Shown in pieces: positions 9,336-17,921 of a stretch of 64,000 bases of DNA. Below the pieces are notes generated by a model that did not search any database, was not told the origin of the DNA, and worked only from the letters and a program-made list of their open reading frames with translations. Origin of the DNA: Myxococcota bacterium (GTDB lineage Bacteria > Myxococcota_C > UBA6777); the NCBI GenBank assembly GCA_023150835.1, contig JAKLKB010000002.1, forward strand, positions 1-64,000, read 5' to 3'. The position numbers and the translations under genes are program-made. How positions within the stretch are numbered: the stretch's first letter is position 1; every line of letters begins with the position of its first letter.

Positions 9336-9479
9336 CGAACAAAAAAGGTTCTTCTTGTGGCCGCTGTCTTCTGCCATACTGCGCTTGCGTTGCTGTGGGT
9401 GTTGTGCCATAGATGCCCTTGCAAGCGAACCCAAACCCACAACAGGGCCTTGTTTTTGTGATGGAGACCGTCTGAGATC

Positions 9480-10094
9480 ATGAGCTTTCCCAAACCCTTT
9501 TATCGTTGGCGTCCACACCCTTGGCACGGCTTGAGCGTGGGTCCGCAACCTCCGCGTGTTGTCCATGCCTACATCGAGATCACCACCTACGACAGCGTCA
9601 AGTACGAAGTCGATAAAGAAACCGGCTACTTGCGCGTGGATCGCCCCCAACGCTTTTCCTCTCAACCTCCTGCCCTGTATGGCTTTATCCCCCGAACCTA
9701 CTGCGGAACCCGTGTCGGTCAACTTTCTCCCAAATCTCAGCGCGGTGACGGCGATCCGATGGATATCTGCGTCCTTTCCGAGCGCTCGATCTCCCGCGCA
9801 GAAGTGTTGCTCAACGCCCGTGTCATCGGCGGTTTACGCATGATCGATGACAACGAAGCCGATGACAAGGTGATCGCCGTCCTTGAAAATGACTCCTTCT
9901 GGTCCGATATCGAGCATTTTTCTCAGCTACCCGATGTTTTGATCGATCGCCTCCGACACTACTTTTTGACCTACAAGTCTGTCCCCGGCCAAGAAGCCGC
10001 CAAAGTCGCCCTCGACGGCATCTACGACGCGGACGAAGCCCAACGTGTCGTACAAGCCGCCATGCTCGATTATGTCGATGAGTTCGGCGACTAA
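9480..10094 (+). CDS. ppa: Family I inorganic pyrophosphatase
   Basis: A 204-residue soluble enzyme that hydrolyses pyrophosphate to orthophosphate and drives biosynthetic reactions forward. The family signature DGDPMDICV is present at about residues 96-104, as are KYEVDKETG and [10 protein letters not shown], which supply substrate and Mg-binding residues. Length is close to the family norm with a modest N-terminal extension. The ATG directly follows a TGA, with GGAGA about 12 bases upstream. It lies downstream of the NHL gene in the same direction, with 144 bases between. An element B copy begins at its stop codon. Confidence 0.93.
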   Translation: MSFPKPFYRWRPHPWHGLSVGPQPPRVVHAYIEITTYDSVKYEVDKETGYLRVDRPQRFSSQPPALYGFIPRTYCGTRVGQLSPKSQRGDGDPMDICVLSERSISRAEVLLNARVIGGLRMIDDNEADDKVIAVLENDSFWSDIEHFSQLPDVLIDRLRHYFLTYKSVPGQEAAKVALDGIYDADEAQRVVQAAMLDYVDEFGD

Positions 10095-10209
10095 TACGAA
10101 ATCCGCTCATCGTGTGATCGCAAAACGTAGGGGCAGACAGGTGTGGCTGCCCGATAGCAGGGCATCTACGCACGACCCTTCGATCACAGATCTTTCGGAT
10201 ATCGTATAA
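10094..10209. repeat. Element B, full copy, inverted orientation
   Basis: Starts immediately at the ppa stop. It reads ACGAAATCCGCTCATCGTGTGATCG, then the GGGGCAG...GGCTGCCC core, then CGATCACAGATCTTTCGGATATCGTAT. It has the same layout as the copy at 7960 but runs in the opposite direction. Confidence 0.85.
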
Positions 10210-10346
10210 GGCGCTTTCTCGGCTGCGCAGCAGCTTCGCAACCAACGTGACTGATCGTGTCGTTGCGTTTGGCGATCCAGAAAAGGCCGCTGCACCGCTC
10301 TATCCGACGAGTTCCGCCACCATCCCTAAGCAAAGGAGGCCCCGAG

Positions 10347-10901
10347 ATGACCTCAGCAGCACGCGAACAACGTTTTCAAGCACTCCGCGAAGAGATCGCA
10401 GAAAAAGCCCGAACCTTGCGTGAGACCTACCCCGGCCCCACAGACGGCGTCTGGGATGAAAGCCAAGCCCCACAGCGCCTGTTGTCGGAGCGTTCGATGC
10501 GTGTGTGGATCGCCCTTGCAGAAGCCCTGCTTGATGACGGAGAAGGTACCCCCACTTCCGCTCAGTTGGCTTGGTTTTCTCGTGAGATTAACGACTTTTT
10601 CGCGACCTCTGCGGGGCTACCGCGCCTTGCGCTGTATGCGCTGCCTTGGCTGTTGGAGACCTCGCCTTGGCTGTCGGGTTCGCATCTGCTGCCCTTTTCC
10701 TTGTTGTCTCGCCCCCAACGTTTGCGGTGCTTGACGCGCATGGAACACGGCCCATTGCCTGCCCTTGGTTTGGTAGCCTTTATGGCAAAGACCTTGGTTT
10801 GCTCGATCTTTTTTGAACACCCCGAAGCCTTGGCCCGCCTTGACTTTGACGGTCGGTGCCTAGACGACAAACCATCGACCAAAACAGCATGGCTGCATTA
10901 A
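10347..10901 (+). CDS. Small subunit/N-terminal-domain protein of a GMC alcohol oxidase
   Basis: A 184-residue protein encoded just before a GMC oxidoreductase. The start follows a perfect AAAGGAGG at eight bases. The region REINDFFATSAGLPRLALYALPWLLETSPWL and the LTRMEHGPLPALGLVAFMAKTLVCSIFF segment resemble the N-terminal helical region of long-chain alcohol oxidases, or a gluconate-dehydrogenase-subunit-3-like partner. In those proteins this precedes the FAD domain in one chain; here it is a separate gene. It probably forms a complex with the next gene product. No cofactor motif is visible. Confidence 0.65.
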   Translation: MTSAAREQRFQALREEIAEKARTLRETYPGPTDGVWDESQAPQRLLSERSMRVWIALAEALLDDGEGTPTSAQLAWFSREINDFFATSAGLPRLALYALPWLLETSPWLSGSHLLPFSLLSRPQRLRCLTRMEHGPLPALGLVAFMAKTLVCSIFFEHPEALARLDFDGRCLDDKPSTKTAWLH

Positions 10902-10997
10902 AACCTGTCTCAAAGAAATGGCACAGGTCATTTGGTGACTTCGGCCAAAACAGTACGGTTGCATGAAAACACGCGAGAAAGACGGAGATTGTCGACC

Positions 10998-12515
10998 ATG
11001 ATCTTACAGGGTTCCCAGCTTCAACGGGACTTTGCGCTGGAGACAGATGTACTGGTGATCGGCTCAGGCAGCGGAGGGGCCGTCGTTGCCCACGAGTTGG
11101 CACGAGCAGGCCGCGAAGTGGTGATCGTCGAAGAAGGCCGTTATATCCGCCCCGAAGTGTACGGACAATGGCGGCCCTCACAGACGTTGCGGCGGATCGG
11201 TCGAGCGGGCGGAACAACGGTGGCTTTGGGCATCGGAGACTCGCCGACGATCAACATCTTGGCGGGTTCGTGTGTGGGTGGCTCGTCTGTGTTGACGGGT
11301 GGCGTGTGTTTTCGCATCCCCGAAGAAGTCCACGAAGAATGGGTACGAAGTCTCAAAACAACCTCCTTGTCTGCGGAGGCGATGGCTCCGTTTTATGAAC
11401 ACATTGAGGCGATGAGCCATGTAAGTCCTGTGCCGATCGAGATGCGTACGCGAGGGACAGAGCTTTTTGCAAAAGGAGCCGAGCGCCTCGGACGCGAAGT
11501 CTTCCCGATCTCGCGCAATACCAAGGGATGTTGTGGATGTAGCCGCTGCAACTTTGGCTGTCCCAACCAAGCCAAACTCTCTGTCGACTTAACTTTTTTA
11601 CCGAAAGCCCAAGCCGCAGGGGCGCGGATCTTCTCGGACTTTCGGGTGGAACGGATCTTGGTGGAGGGTGGGCGTGCGGTGGGTGCGGAAGGTGTGATCT
11701 TACGCGAACCTGATCGGCGTGCGGCCCACCGCTTTACGATACGGGCCAAGACCGTGGTGATGGCGGCAGGTACGTTGCATTCTCCGTTGATCTTGATGCG
11801 CAGTCGGATCGGTCGGCGAAGTGGTCAGGTGGGGCGTGATATCACGTTGCATCCGGCCTTTCGGGTGGGTGCATTCTTTGACGATCCGATCTACAACTGG
11901 CGGGGAGCCTTACAAGGGGCGTATTGTACGCATCCAACTGACGACCGCTTGATCTTCATCGGGGCTTCTGCGCCCGTCAACTTCTTAACGGCGACTGTCC
12001 CGGGCTTGGGGCCTGCGTGGGTCCAACGGCTGCGCTCTCAGATGCGGCACATGGCGACCTTTGGGGGGATGGTTCATGACAAGGCGGGCGGGCGGATCTG
12101 GACGCGCCTTGGTAGCGAACCCGTCATCACCTATCGGCTCAACCCACAAGACAAAGCCTCGATGCTCGAAGGGATGCGGTTTTTGGCCGAAGCCTTTTTT
12201 GCAGCGGGTGCGCGTGAAGTCTTGCTCCCGATTATCGGGCTTGAACCGATCAAGGACATGGATCAACTTCGCCATCTCGATCTACCGTCGATGCCGGGAA
12301 GTCGGATCGAATGCCTGTCCTTTCATCCGCTCGGTTCTTGCCGCATGGGGGCCGATCCGCACCGCGCTGTGGTCGATGTCGAGGGACAATGCTTTGATGT
12401 GCAAGGTCTGTGGATCGCAGACGGTAGTGTTTTTCCGTCAAGCGTCGGAGTCAACACACAGATCCCCGTCATGACGATGGCTGCACGCACCGCTGCCGCC
12501 ATCTTGGAGCATTGA
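10998..12515 (+). CDS. GMC-family FAD-dependent oxidoreductase (cholesterol oxidase/long-chain alcohol oxidase type)
   Basis: A 505-residue flavoenzyme. The N-terminal Rossmann motif VLVIGSGSGGAVVAHELA binds the FAD ADP moiety, EEGRY follows, and GSCVGGSSVLTGGVCFRIPE is the second FAD motif. A Cys cluster KGCCGCSRCNFGCPNQAK lies at about 175-192. The C-terminal FHPLGSCRMG and GLWIADGSVFPSSVGVNTQIPVMTMAAR carry the conserved His/Asn region of GMC oxidases. The substrate is probably a sterol or long-chain alcohol, by analogy only. The frame is open from 10932, but this ATG has GGAG ten bases upstream and begins just before the FAD domain. Cotranscribed with the small-subunit gene. Confidence 0.88.
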   Translation: MILQGSQLQRDFALETDVLVIGSGSGGAVVAHELARAGREVVIVEEGRYIRPEVYGQWRPSQTLRRIGRAGGTTVALGIGDSPTINILAGSCVGGSSVLTGGVCFRIPEEVHEEWVRSLKTTSLSAEAMAPFYEHIEAMSHVSPVPIEMRTRGTELFAKGAERLGREVFPISRNTKGCCGCSRCNFGCPNQAKLSVDLTFLPKAQAAGARIFSDFRVERILVEGGRAVGAEGVILREPDRRAAHRFTIRAKTVVMAAGTLHSPLILMRSRIGRRSGQVGRDITLHPAFRVGAFFDDPIYNWRGALQGAYCTHPTDDRLIFIGASAPVNFLTATVPGLGPAWVQRLRSQMRHMATFGGMVHDKAGGRIWTRLGSEPVITYRLNPQDKASMLEGMRFLAEAFFAAGAREVLLPIIGLEPIKDMDQLRHLDLPSMPGSRIECLSFHPLGSCRMGADPHRAVVDVEGQCFDVQGLWIADGSVFPSSVGVNTQIPVMTMAARTAAAILEH

Positions 12516-12669
12516 CAGGCTTTTTCTATCTAATAGGACCTACGCAGTCCGATACGAAAAAGGCCAATGTTCGGGCGCGGGCGGTTCGCGAACCGCCCCT
12601 ACAACGTTATGATATCTCAGGGTTTCCCTTTTCAACTGCGTCACTCCTATCTAAGCAAAGGAGCATCTC
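12516..12669. repeat. Intergenic hairpin, element B variant
   Basis: Contains a perfect 20-base palindrome at 12579-12598 with arms GGGCGGTTCG/CGAACCGCCC followed by CCTAC. The identical palindrome occurs inside the B element at 38079-38098. It may act as a transcript-end structure for the GMC gene; there is no T-run, so it is not a standard intrinsic terminator. Confidence 0.75.
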
Positions 12670-12900
12670 ATGGTGAAGATTTATCTCACCGTTGTTCTCG
12701 GTACGATCCTGTCTTTTTTTGCCGATGTTGCCCCTTGGGGCGGCTGTTGTGGTGGCGGAACCCCCAAACGAGAGATCCCTCAAGACGAGCCTCCTGCCGA
12801 CTCACGCTTGCACAAAACCACACCTACCCGACTTGTCGCCGCCCTCGTGATCCAAAACAAAACGCTCGCTCATCCAGCCAAACAGGCACAACGCTCTTGA
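12670..12900 (+). CDS. Small secreted hypothetical protein
   Basis: A 76-residue ORF with AAAGGAG seven bases before its ATG. The N-terminus MVKIYLTVVLGTILSFFADVAPW is a plausible signal or membrane segment, followed by a Cys/Gly patch GGCCGGGTP and a charged, Pro-rich rest. I recognise no family. It is kept because of the strong ribosome site and signal-like start. It stands alone between GMC and ALDH genes in the same direction. Confidence 0.5.
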   Translation: MVKIYLTVVLGTILSFFADVAPWGGCCGGGTPKREIPQDEPPADSRLHKTTPTRLVAALVIQNKTLAHPAKQAQRS

Positions 12901-12954
12901 AAAGATCCCACTTCCCCAAAACCCAACCAACCACTTTTAGCCGAAAAGGAATAG

Positions 12955-13115
12955 GTGTCACGCAGTAGCCAAAAAAAGCCGTGTTCGCACCCGCCCAAGC
13001 GACAGAGTCGTTGTTTTGAAAGACATCTGCTCTCTTCGCCAACACAGGGTCAAGGGAGCCGCGCTCTATGGCGGGGCGTGGGGTGACACCCCACAAAAAC
13101 CGACCCCCCTGCGTA
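12955..13115 (+). repeat. Element A copy
   Basis: Plus-strand copy: GCCGTGTTCGCACCCGCCCAAGCGACAGAGTCG, then CACAGGGTCAAGGGAGCCGCGC, then the GTGGGGTGACACCCCAC hairpin. It ends about 20 bases before the ALDH gene start, so that gene's leader may include it. Confidence 0.85.
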
Positions 13116-13134
13116 ATTCCTAAGAAAAAAGAGA

Positions 13135-14658
13135 ATGATCATGGAAGAAATCTTAAAGCACTTTGGTCTGACCCAAGCTCATGCAGGCGCTTGCATCGGA
13201 GGCGACCGATGGATCGACACTCCGGGGGCTGCGCTGCTCACGTCGATGAATCCCAGCCAAGGAACTCCCCTTGCAACGGTGCAGATGGCGCATCGCGCCC
13301 AATACGAAGAAGTCGCTCAGGCCGCAACCAGCGCCTTTTCAAGCTGGCGGATGGTTCCCGCTCCCAAACGCGGAGAGCTGATCCGCGTGCTGGGCAACGC
13401 TCTACGCGAAGAAAAAGAACCGCTTGGCCGCTTGGTGTCGCTTGAGATGGGCAAGATCCTTCAAGAAGGACTCGGCGAAGTCCAAGAGATGATCGATATC
13501 TGTGACTTTGCGGTGGGCCTCTCGCGTCAACTTTACGGACTCACCATGCACTCCGAACGCCCGAAACATCGGATGGTTGAGCAATGGCATCCGCTCGGTG
13601 TGGTCGGGATCATCTCGGCGTTCAACTTCCCCGTGGCTGTGTGGGCTTGGAATGCTGCGATCGCTGCGGTCTGCGGTGATTCGATGATCTGGAAACCCTC
13701 TCCCAAAACACCACTGACCGCGCTTGCGGTGCAAAAGATCTGCGATCGCGTCTGCGCATCGTTCGGATACAAGGGCCTCTTTAACTTGATCATCGGCGCA
13801 GACCAAGAAGTCGGCGAAGCCTTGATCAACGATCCCCGTGTCCCGCTGATCTCCGCCACAGGCTCTGTGCGCATGGGCCGCCATGTCGGGCAAGTCGTCG
13901 CCAAACGCCTTGGCCGCTCGATCTTGGAACTCGGCGGCAACAATGCCATCCTCGTCGATGCTTCGGCGCGTCTCGATCTCGCGACCCGAGCGATCTTGTT
14001 TGGGGCGGTGGGGACAGCAGGACAACGCTGCACGTCGACACGCCGCATCTTTGCCCACGAAAGCATCGTCGACGCGCTACTAGAACGTCTGACCAAAGCC
14101 TACGCTTCTGTTCGGATCGGCGATCCGCTGGCTCCCGAAACCTTGATGGGTCCGCTGATCGATGAACAAGCCGTCACGCAGATGATGCACGCCATCGAAG
14201 CCGCAACATCCCAAGGCGGCGAGGTCTTGTGCGGTGGAACCAAGCTCGAACGCCCCGGCCACTTTGTCACACCCTGCATCATCCGTATGCCCGCGCAGAC
14301 CGAAGTGGTGCGCGATGAAACCTTTGCGCCGATCCTCTATGTGATGACCTATTCCACCCTCGAAGAAGCCATCGAACGACAAAATGAAGTCCCCCAAGGA
14401 CTTTCTTCCGCGATGTTCACCAGCGATCTCTACGCCGCCGAGCATTTCTTGTCGCACCAAGGCTCCGACTGTGGGATCGCCAACATCAATATCGGTACAT
14501 CAGGAGCCGAGATCGGCGGAGCCTTCGGCGGAGAAAAAGAAACAGGCGGTGGACGCGAAGCCGGTTCCGATGCTTGGAAAGCCTATATGCGCCGCCAAAC
14601 CAACACCGTCAACGGGTCTCTCGAACTCCCCCTCGCCCAAGGCATCCACTTCGATTGA
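13135..14658 (+). CDS. Aldehyde dehydrogenase, ALDH7/antiquitin type (aminoadipate-semialdehyde dehydrogenase-like)
   Basis: A 507-residue NAD(P)-dependent aldehyde dehydrogenase. Motifs include AFNFPVAVWAWNAAIA, WKPSPKTPLTA, the Glu motif LELGGNNAI and the catalytic Cys in FGAVGTAGQRCTSTRRIF, a string typical of ALDH7 enzymes. ALDH7 members oxidise alpha-aminoadipic semialdehyde (piperideine-6-carboxylate) to aminoadipate in lysine breakdown. A second in-frame ATG at 13141 fits the weak upstream site slightly better. A possible pathway partner, an LKR-like gene, lies 40 kb away at 52553-53905. Fold certain; substrate probable. Confidence 0.88.
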   Translation: MIMEEILKHFGLTQAHAGACIGGDRWIDTPGAALLTSMNPSQGTPLATVQMAHRAQYEEVAQAATSAFSSWRMVPAPKRGELIRVLGNALREEKEPLGRLVSLEMGKILQEGLGEVQEMIDICDFAVGLSRQLYGLTMHSERPKHRMVEQWHPLGVVGIISAFNFPVAVWAWNAAIAAVCGDSMIWKPSPKTPLTALAVQKICDRVCASFGYKGLFNLIIGADQEVGEALINDPRVPLISATGSVRMGRHVGQVVAKRLGRSILELGGNNAILVDASARLDLATRAILFGAVGTAGQRCTSTRRIFAHESIVDALLERLTKAYASVRIGDPLAPETLMGPLIDEQAVTQMMHAIEAATSQGGEVLCGGTKLERPGHFVTPCIIRMPAQTEVVRDETFAPILYVMTYSTLEEAIERQNEVPQGLSSAMFTSDLYAAEHFLSHQGSDCGIANINIGTSGAEIGGAFGGEKETGGGREAGSDAWKAYMRRQTNTVNGSLELPLAQGIHFD

Positions 14659-14840
14659 TCGGCCTCCCCCTCTGCTGCATCTCCTCCACACCTCTACGCC
14701 CCGTCCTCTCGATCTGTTCTTCTCCTTTGTGGGGCTTTGCCCCATACGCGCTAGGTTAGCGCTGTAGACGCTTGAAAAGACACACAAAAAAAAGGATACG
14801 CTTCACGGTGTAAACCTTTTTCCAACAGAGGAGAAAAGCC
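14659..14840. repeat. Intergenic region with partial A/C hairpin
   Basis: Contains GTGGGGCTTTGCCCCATACGCGCTAGGTTAGCGC at about 14731-14765. This is the terminal hairpin of element A joined to the boundary sequence of element C. No gene is seen. Confidence 0.6.
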
Positions 14841-15062
14841 ATGAAGCATACCCCAAAGGAACGCACCTCATCTCTTCTTTTTGAGCAACAACGAACACTG
14901 ATCGAAGAGCTTGCGCAGAAGCACGGCATCTTGAAGCGGAGGAGACAGATCCGCTGCATCGGTGAGCTTCTTTTCATGTTACAACTCGTTGCTTTAGCAA
15001 ATACCTGCTTGCGCACTGCTGCGGAGTTGTTTTCTGGACAAAACAAAACTTTACACGCTTAA
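14841..15062 (+). CDS. 73-residue ORF, possible transposase N-terminal remnant
   Basis: A short ORF with GAGGAGAA just before its ATG, so it may be expressed. The stretch GILKRRRQIRCIGELLFMLQLVALANTCLRTAAELFSG resembles the N-terminal region of some IS4-type transposases, where a helical segment precedes the catalytic domain, but no DDE residues or inverted repeats follow. The downstream DNA is repeat array. It may be a degraded insertion element or a genuine small protein. Confidence 0.4.
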   Translation: MKHTPKERTSSLLFEQQRTLIEELAQKHGILKRRRQIRCIGELLFMLQLVALANTCLRTAAELFSGQNKTLHA

Positions 15063-15074
15063 CAAGGCGCGTAT

Positions 15075-15345
15075 GGGGGCACTTGGACCAACTCATGCCA
15101 TTCGTTTGCGATCATCCTTCCTACAATATCCGTCAAAAGCGTATCCATAAGCGCCGATGCGGTTTGTTGTAAACGCCCTGTGATTGGGCAGCCACAGGGG
15201 GCACTTGGTCCAACTCATGCCATTCGTTTGTGAGCATCGTTCCTATCATATCCGTCAAAAGCGTATCCAAAAGTGTCGATGCGATTTGTTGTAAACGCCC
15301 TGTGATTGGGCAGCCACACCTGTCTGCCCCTACTTTTTCACTTAC
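15075..15345 (+). repeat. 122-bp tandem repeat (2 copies) within element-B-like DNA
   Basis: Two direct copies, starting at about 15079 and 15201, of a unit beginning GCACTTGG(A/T)CCAACTCATGC. The unit contains CATATCCGTCAAAAGCG and ends with the B core CGCCCTGTGATTGGGCAGCC. The same unit occurs in tandem at 49903-50150. No ORF with coding character is present. Confidence 0.9.
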
Positions 15346-15498
15346 TTCATGGACGGAACTCGTAGAAACTGTTTGCTTTGAAAAAAGCAGCCGTCAAAGC
15401 GAACAGTCCGGAGCAGAAACCTCGTTACGCAGGGAAAAAACAGTCGTGTTGTCAGCGAAACGAATCGATTGAGTTGGTCCAAGTGGTATGGGGGCTGC

Positions 15499-15728
15499 CC
15501 CCATAGGCGTTAGGTTAAGCGCTTGTTGGCCCCCCCACCCCAGCCCTCCCCCGTGAACAGGGGAGGGAGCGAAAGTCGGAAGCAGCGGGGATTTTGTTTT
15601 TTCATGACACACGCTGTATGCACGACGCGACTTCCCCCCGTTCACGGGGGGATTGAGGGGGGGCGACAAAAGAAACGGCGATCAGGCTAGACTATCCGGT
15701 GTTTCCACCTTAACAAGGCGCGTATGGG
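15499..15728. repeat. Element C, copy 2
   Basis: Near-identical to 6212-6453, with the same two hairpins and the same right boundary AACAAGGCGCGTATGGG. Here it is followed by a half element B (GGGGGCTGCCCCTACG to ATCTCGTATAAC, about 15725-15780) instead of element A. Confidence 0.9.
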
Positions 15729-15854
15729 GGCTGCCCCTACGTTTTGCGATCACACGCTCTGCGGATCTCGTATAACCTTACACTTCGCCGCCTCAATCGC
15801 CAAACAAGCGGCTCAACAAACAAACTTTCCCTCTCAACCCCAAGGAGTTCCAAG

Positions 15855-16226
15855 ATGCCCCGAAACATCGTGATCTTGTTTTTCGCGCTCATCGCTCTCT
15901 CAACGTTTTCTCCTCGCGCTTTCGCTCTCAAATGCGCCGAAGAAAGCTTCGAAGACAAAGTTCAGCGCGCTCCGACCGTCTTTATCGGCGAAGTTGTTTC
16001 CATCGCCCCCGCTCGTAAAACCCCCGATGTCTCCCGCAACAGCGTCCGCTACCAAATCCGCATCACCCGCATGCTCAAGCGCGATCCCAAACGACCACTC
16101 AAACAAGGCAGCCTTTTTTGGGTTCAACCCCACTTCTTCCGAAACAATCTCAACGGAAAAATCGGAAAACTCTATCTCTTCTTTAACACCTCTTGGCTTT
16201 GTCGATGGCCGATCCCCATCCGCTGA
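15855..16226 (+). CDS. Small secreted protein, possibly NTR/TIMP-like
   Basis: A 123-residue protein with signal peptide MPRNIVILFFALIALSTFSPRAFA and a mature start LKCAEESFEDKV. The sequence APTVFIGEVVSIAP, followed by alternating YQIRITRMLKRDP, resembles the beta-strand start of bacterial NTR/TIMP-like secreted proteins, where a Cys near the mature N-terminus is conserved. AAGGAG lies eight bases before the ATG; the frame is open from 15744 without a better start. The end is abrupt, and it converges on the OPA transporter gene. Confidence 0.55.
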   Translation: MPRNIVILFFALIALSTFSPRAFALKCAEESFEDKVQRAPTVFIGEVVSIAPARKTPDVSRNSVRYQIRITRMLKRDPKRPLKQGSLFWVQPHFFRNNLNGKIGKLYLFFNTSWLCRWPIPIR

Positions 16227-16339
16227 TCTCTCCCTCTACTCTCCCTCTTCTCTCCCTCTACTCTTCCTCTTCTCTCCCTCTTCTTTTTCTGCCTTCTTTC
16301 CGTGTATTCCGTGTATTCCGTGGACTCTTCTTTTTCTGC
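16227..16339. other. Polypyrimidine tract between convergent genes
   Basis: About 110 bases on the plus strand composed almost entirely of C and T (repeats of CTCTCCCTCTACT and CTCTTCCTCTT), plus two tandem CCGTGTATT units. It separates two genes that converge. No hairpin terminator is visible. Confidence 0.8.
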
Positions 16340-17827
16340 CTACAAATTCCGAGGCCCCGTTGGGTCGCCTGCTGTGGGTGCCTCATGTTGGTGGCTTTGG
16401 AGGTTCCATGTAATCGCCAACAGCAAGGTCGCCAACACACCGCAAGCCAGAATCAAATAGATCACATTCAGCCAAGCCGCTTCGACCCCCAATGTGGCTT
16501 GCTGTTGCTTCAACAAAGCCCCAAATCCTTTGGCTTGGACTGTTCGGCCAATATAACCAAACAATCCGATGAAACCTGCCGCTGCGCCGATCGCTTTTTT
16601 GGACGTGAGATCCAGCGCAAGGATCACGATCAAGTTAATTACGGGGTAAATAAAAAAACCAATCGTCGCCAGCATCGCCATATCCAACCAAAGATAACCG
16701 GGCGGGGTGAACACCATCACCACAAATGCCCCGATAATCGGGATCATACACAACGTCGCGATCATCCCGCGCCGCCCACCCATCCGATCCGACAACCATC
16801 CCAACAAGATCGTCGACGGGATCCCCCCAAACTCCAAGACCAAGATCGCCACACCACCACTCGCCAGCGTCGCTTGTTTGACTTCCCGAAGATACATCGG
16901 ACCCCAATCCAACATACAATAGCGGGCAATGTACGCAAAAAAATTCGCAAACGCCAACAGCCACACATATTTGTTTGTTAGCACATAGTCAAACAAGATC
17001 TCTCGAAAACCAAGTTCTCGTTCTTCTTGTTTTTCGCTTTCTGCTTCGGTAATTTCTTTGTTTTTTTGTTCCGCGCTTTCTCTTGTCGCTTCGTCTGCCT
17101 TGACGGTCTTTTCATTCCATATTTTTTCTTTTTCAAATGCGGCGCGCTTTTTCAATGCCTCATATTCTTCGATCGGAGGAAGTCCCACAGATTGCGGCGT
17201 ATCGCAAAGCCGCCAAAACAGATACACCGCTCCCACCATCGACAACAATCCCGGAACCACAAAGGCATATTGCCATCCTCCGTAAGCCGTCACAGCCCAC
17301 GCCGCCAACATCCCCGCGATGCCGCCCCCAACGTTGTGCGACGTATTCCACACACTGAACATCAAACCGCGTTCAGACTTGGTGAACCAATGCCCCATAC
17401 TTCGCCCACACGGAGGCCACCCCATCCCCTGAATAAACCCATTCAACGACCACAAAAACAAGTGCATCTCATAACTGGCCACCCCACCAAACAACAGATT
17501 ACAGAGAGCCGTCAAAAACAGCCCAAACGCCATAAACACACGGGGATTGCTGCGATCAGACAAGGTCCCCATCACAAACTTGCCGACACCGTAGCTGATC
17601 GCCGAGATCGCAAGGATGTTGCCGATCATCGCGTGGTCGTAATGCAGGGCATATTCGATATCTTTGGCGACCACAGAAAGATTGTTGCGGACAAGATAAA
17701 AGACACCATAGCCAAGAAACGTCGACTCCATCACGCTCCAACGATAACGCGGATACAGGCGAGCAGCTTCTTGATCAGGAAGTCGAGAGATCGCAGGCGC
17801 AGGGCGAAAAGGATTTTTGGATAGCAT
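16340..17827 (-). CDS. OPA-family MFS transporter (GlpT/UhpT-like)
   Basis: A 495-residue inner-membrane antiporter of the organophosphate:phosphate family, which typically takes up glycerol-3-phosphate or sugar phosphates. Twelve hydrophobic segments are seen. Family motifs include GYGVFYLVRNNLS with the Arg aligned to the GlpT substrate Arg, SYGVGKFVMGTLSDR, GMGWPPCGRSMGHWFTKSERG and WNTSHNVGGG. The central loop between helices 6 and 7 (about 219-272) is unusually long and highly charged (Glu/Lys-rich), probably a coiled coil. The start ATG is weakly supported. No neighbouring phosphatase or glycerol gene indicates the substrate. Confidence 0.88.
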   Translation of the reverse strand: MLSKNPFRPAPAISRLPDQEAARLYPRYRWSVMESTFLGYGVFYLVRNNLSVVAKDIEYALHYDHAMIGNILAISAISYGVGKFVMGTLSDRSNPRVFMAFGLFLTALCNLLFGGVASYEMHLFLWSLNGFIQGMGWPPCGRSMGHWFTKSERGLMFSVWNTSHNVGGGIAGMLAAWAVTAYGGWQYAFVVPGLLSMVGAVYLFWRLCDTPQSVGLPPIEEYEALKKRAAFEKEKIWNEKTVKADEATRESAEQKNKEITEAESEKQEERELGFREILFDYVLTNKYVWLLAFANFFAYIARYCMLDWGPMYLREVKQATLASGGVAILVLEFGGIPSTILLGWLSDRMGGRRGMIATLCMIPIIGAFVVMVFTPPGYLWLDMAMLATIGFFIYPVINLIVILALDLTSKKAIGAAAGFIGLFGYIGRTVQAKGFGALLKQQQATLGVEAAWLNVIYLILACGVLATLLLAITWNLQSHQHEAPTAGDPTGPRNL

Positions 17828-17921
17828 CTGTCTTCTTTCTCGCTGAGTAATCAGAGACTTATGCGATTTATTTTGTGAGTCGTCTTCCCAGATCCCACAA
17901 GAGGCGTTCGCCCCTTACCCC

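Noticed and set aside
12516-12610. Classical intrinsic terminator after the GMC gene
   Set aside because: The perfect hairpin is not followed by a T-run, so it is listed only as an element B-related hairpin.
14841-15345. Complete insertion sequence
   Set aside because: Only a short possible transposase N-terminus is present; no catalytic domain or terminal inverted repeats were found around it.
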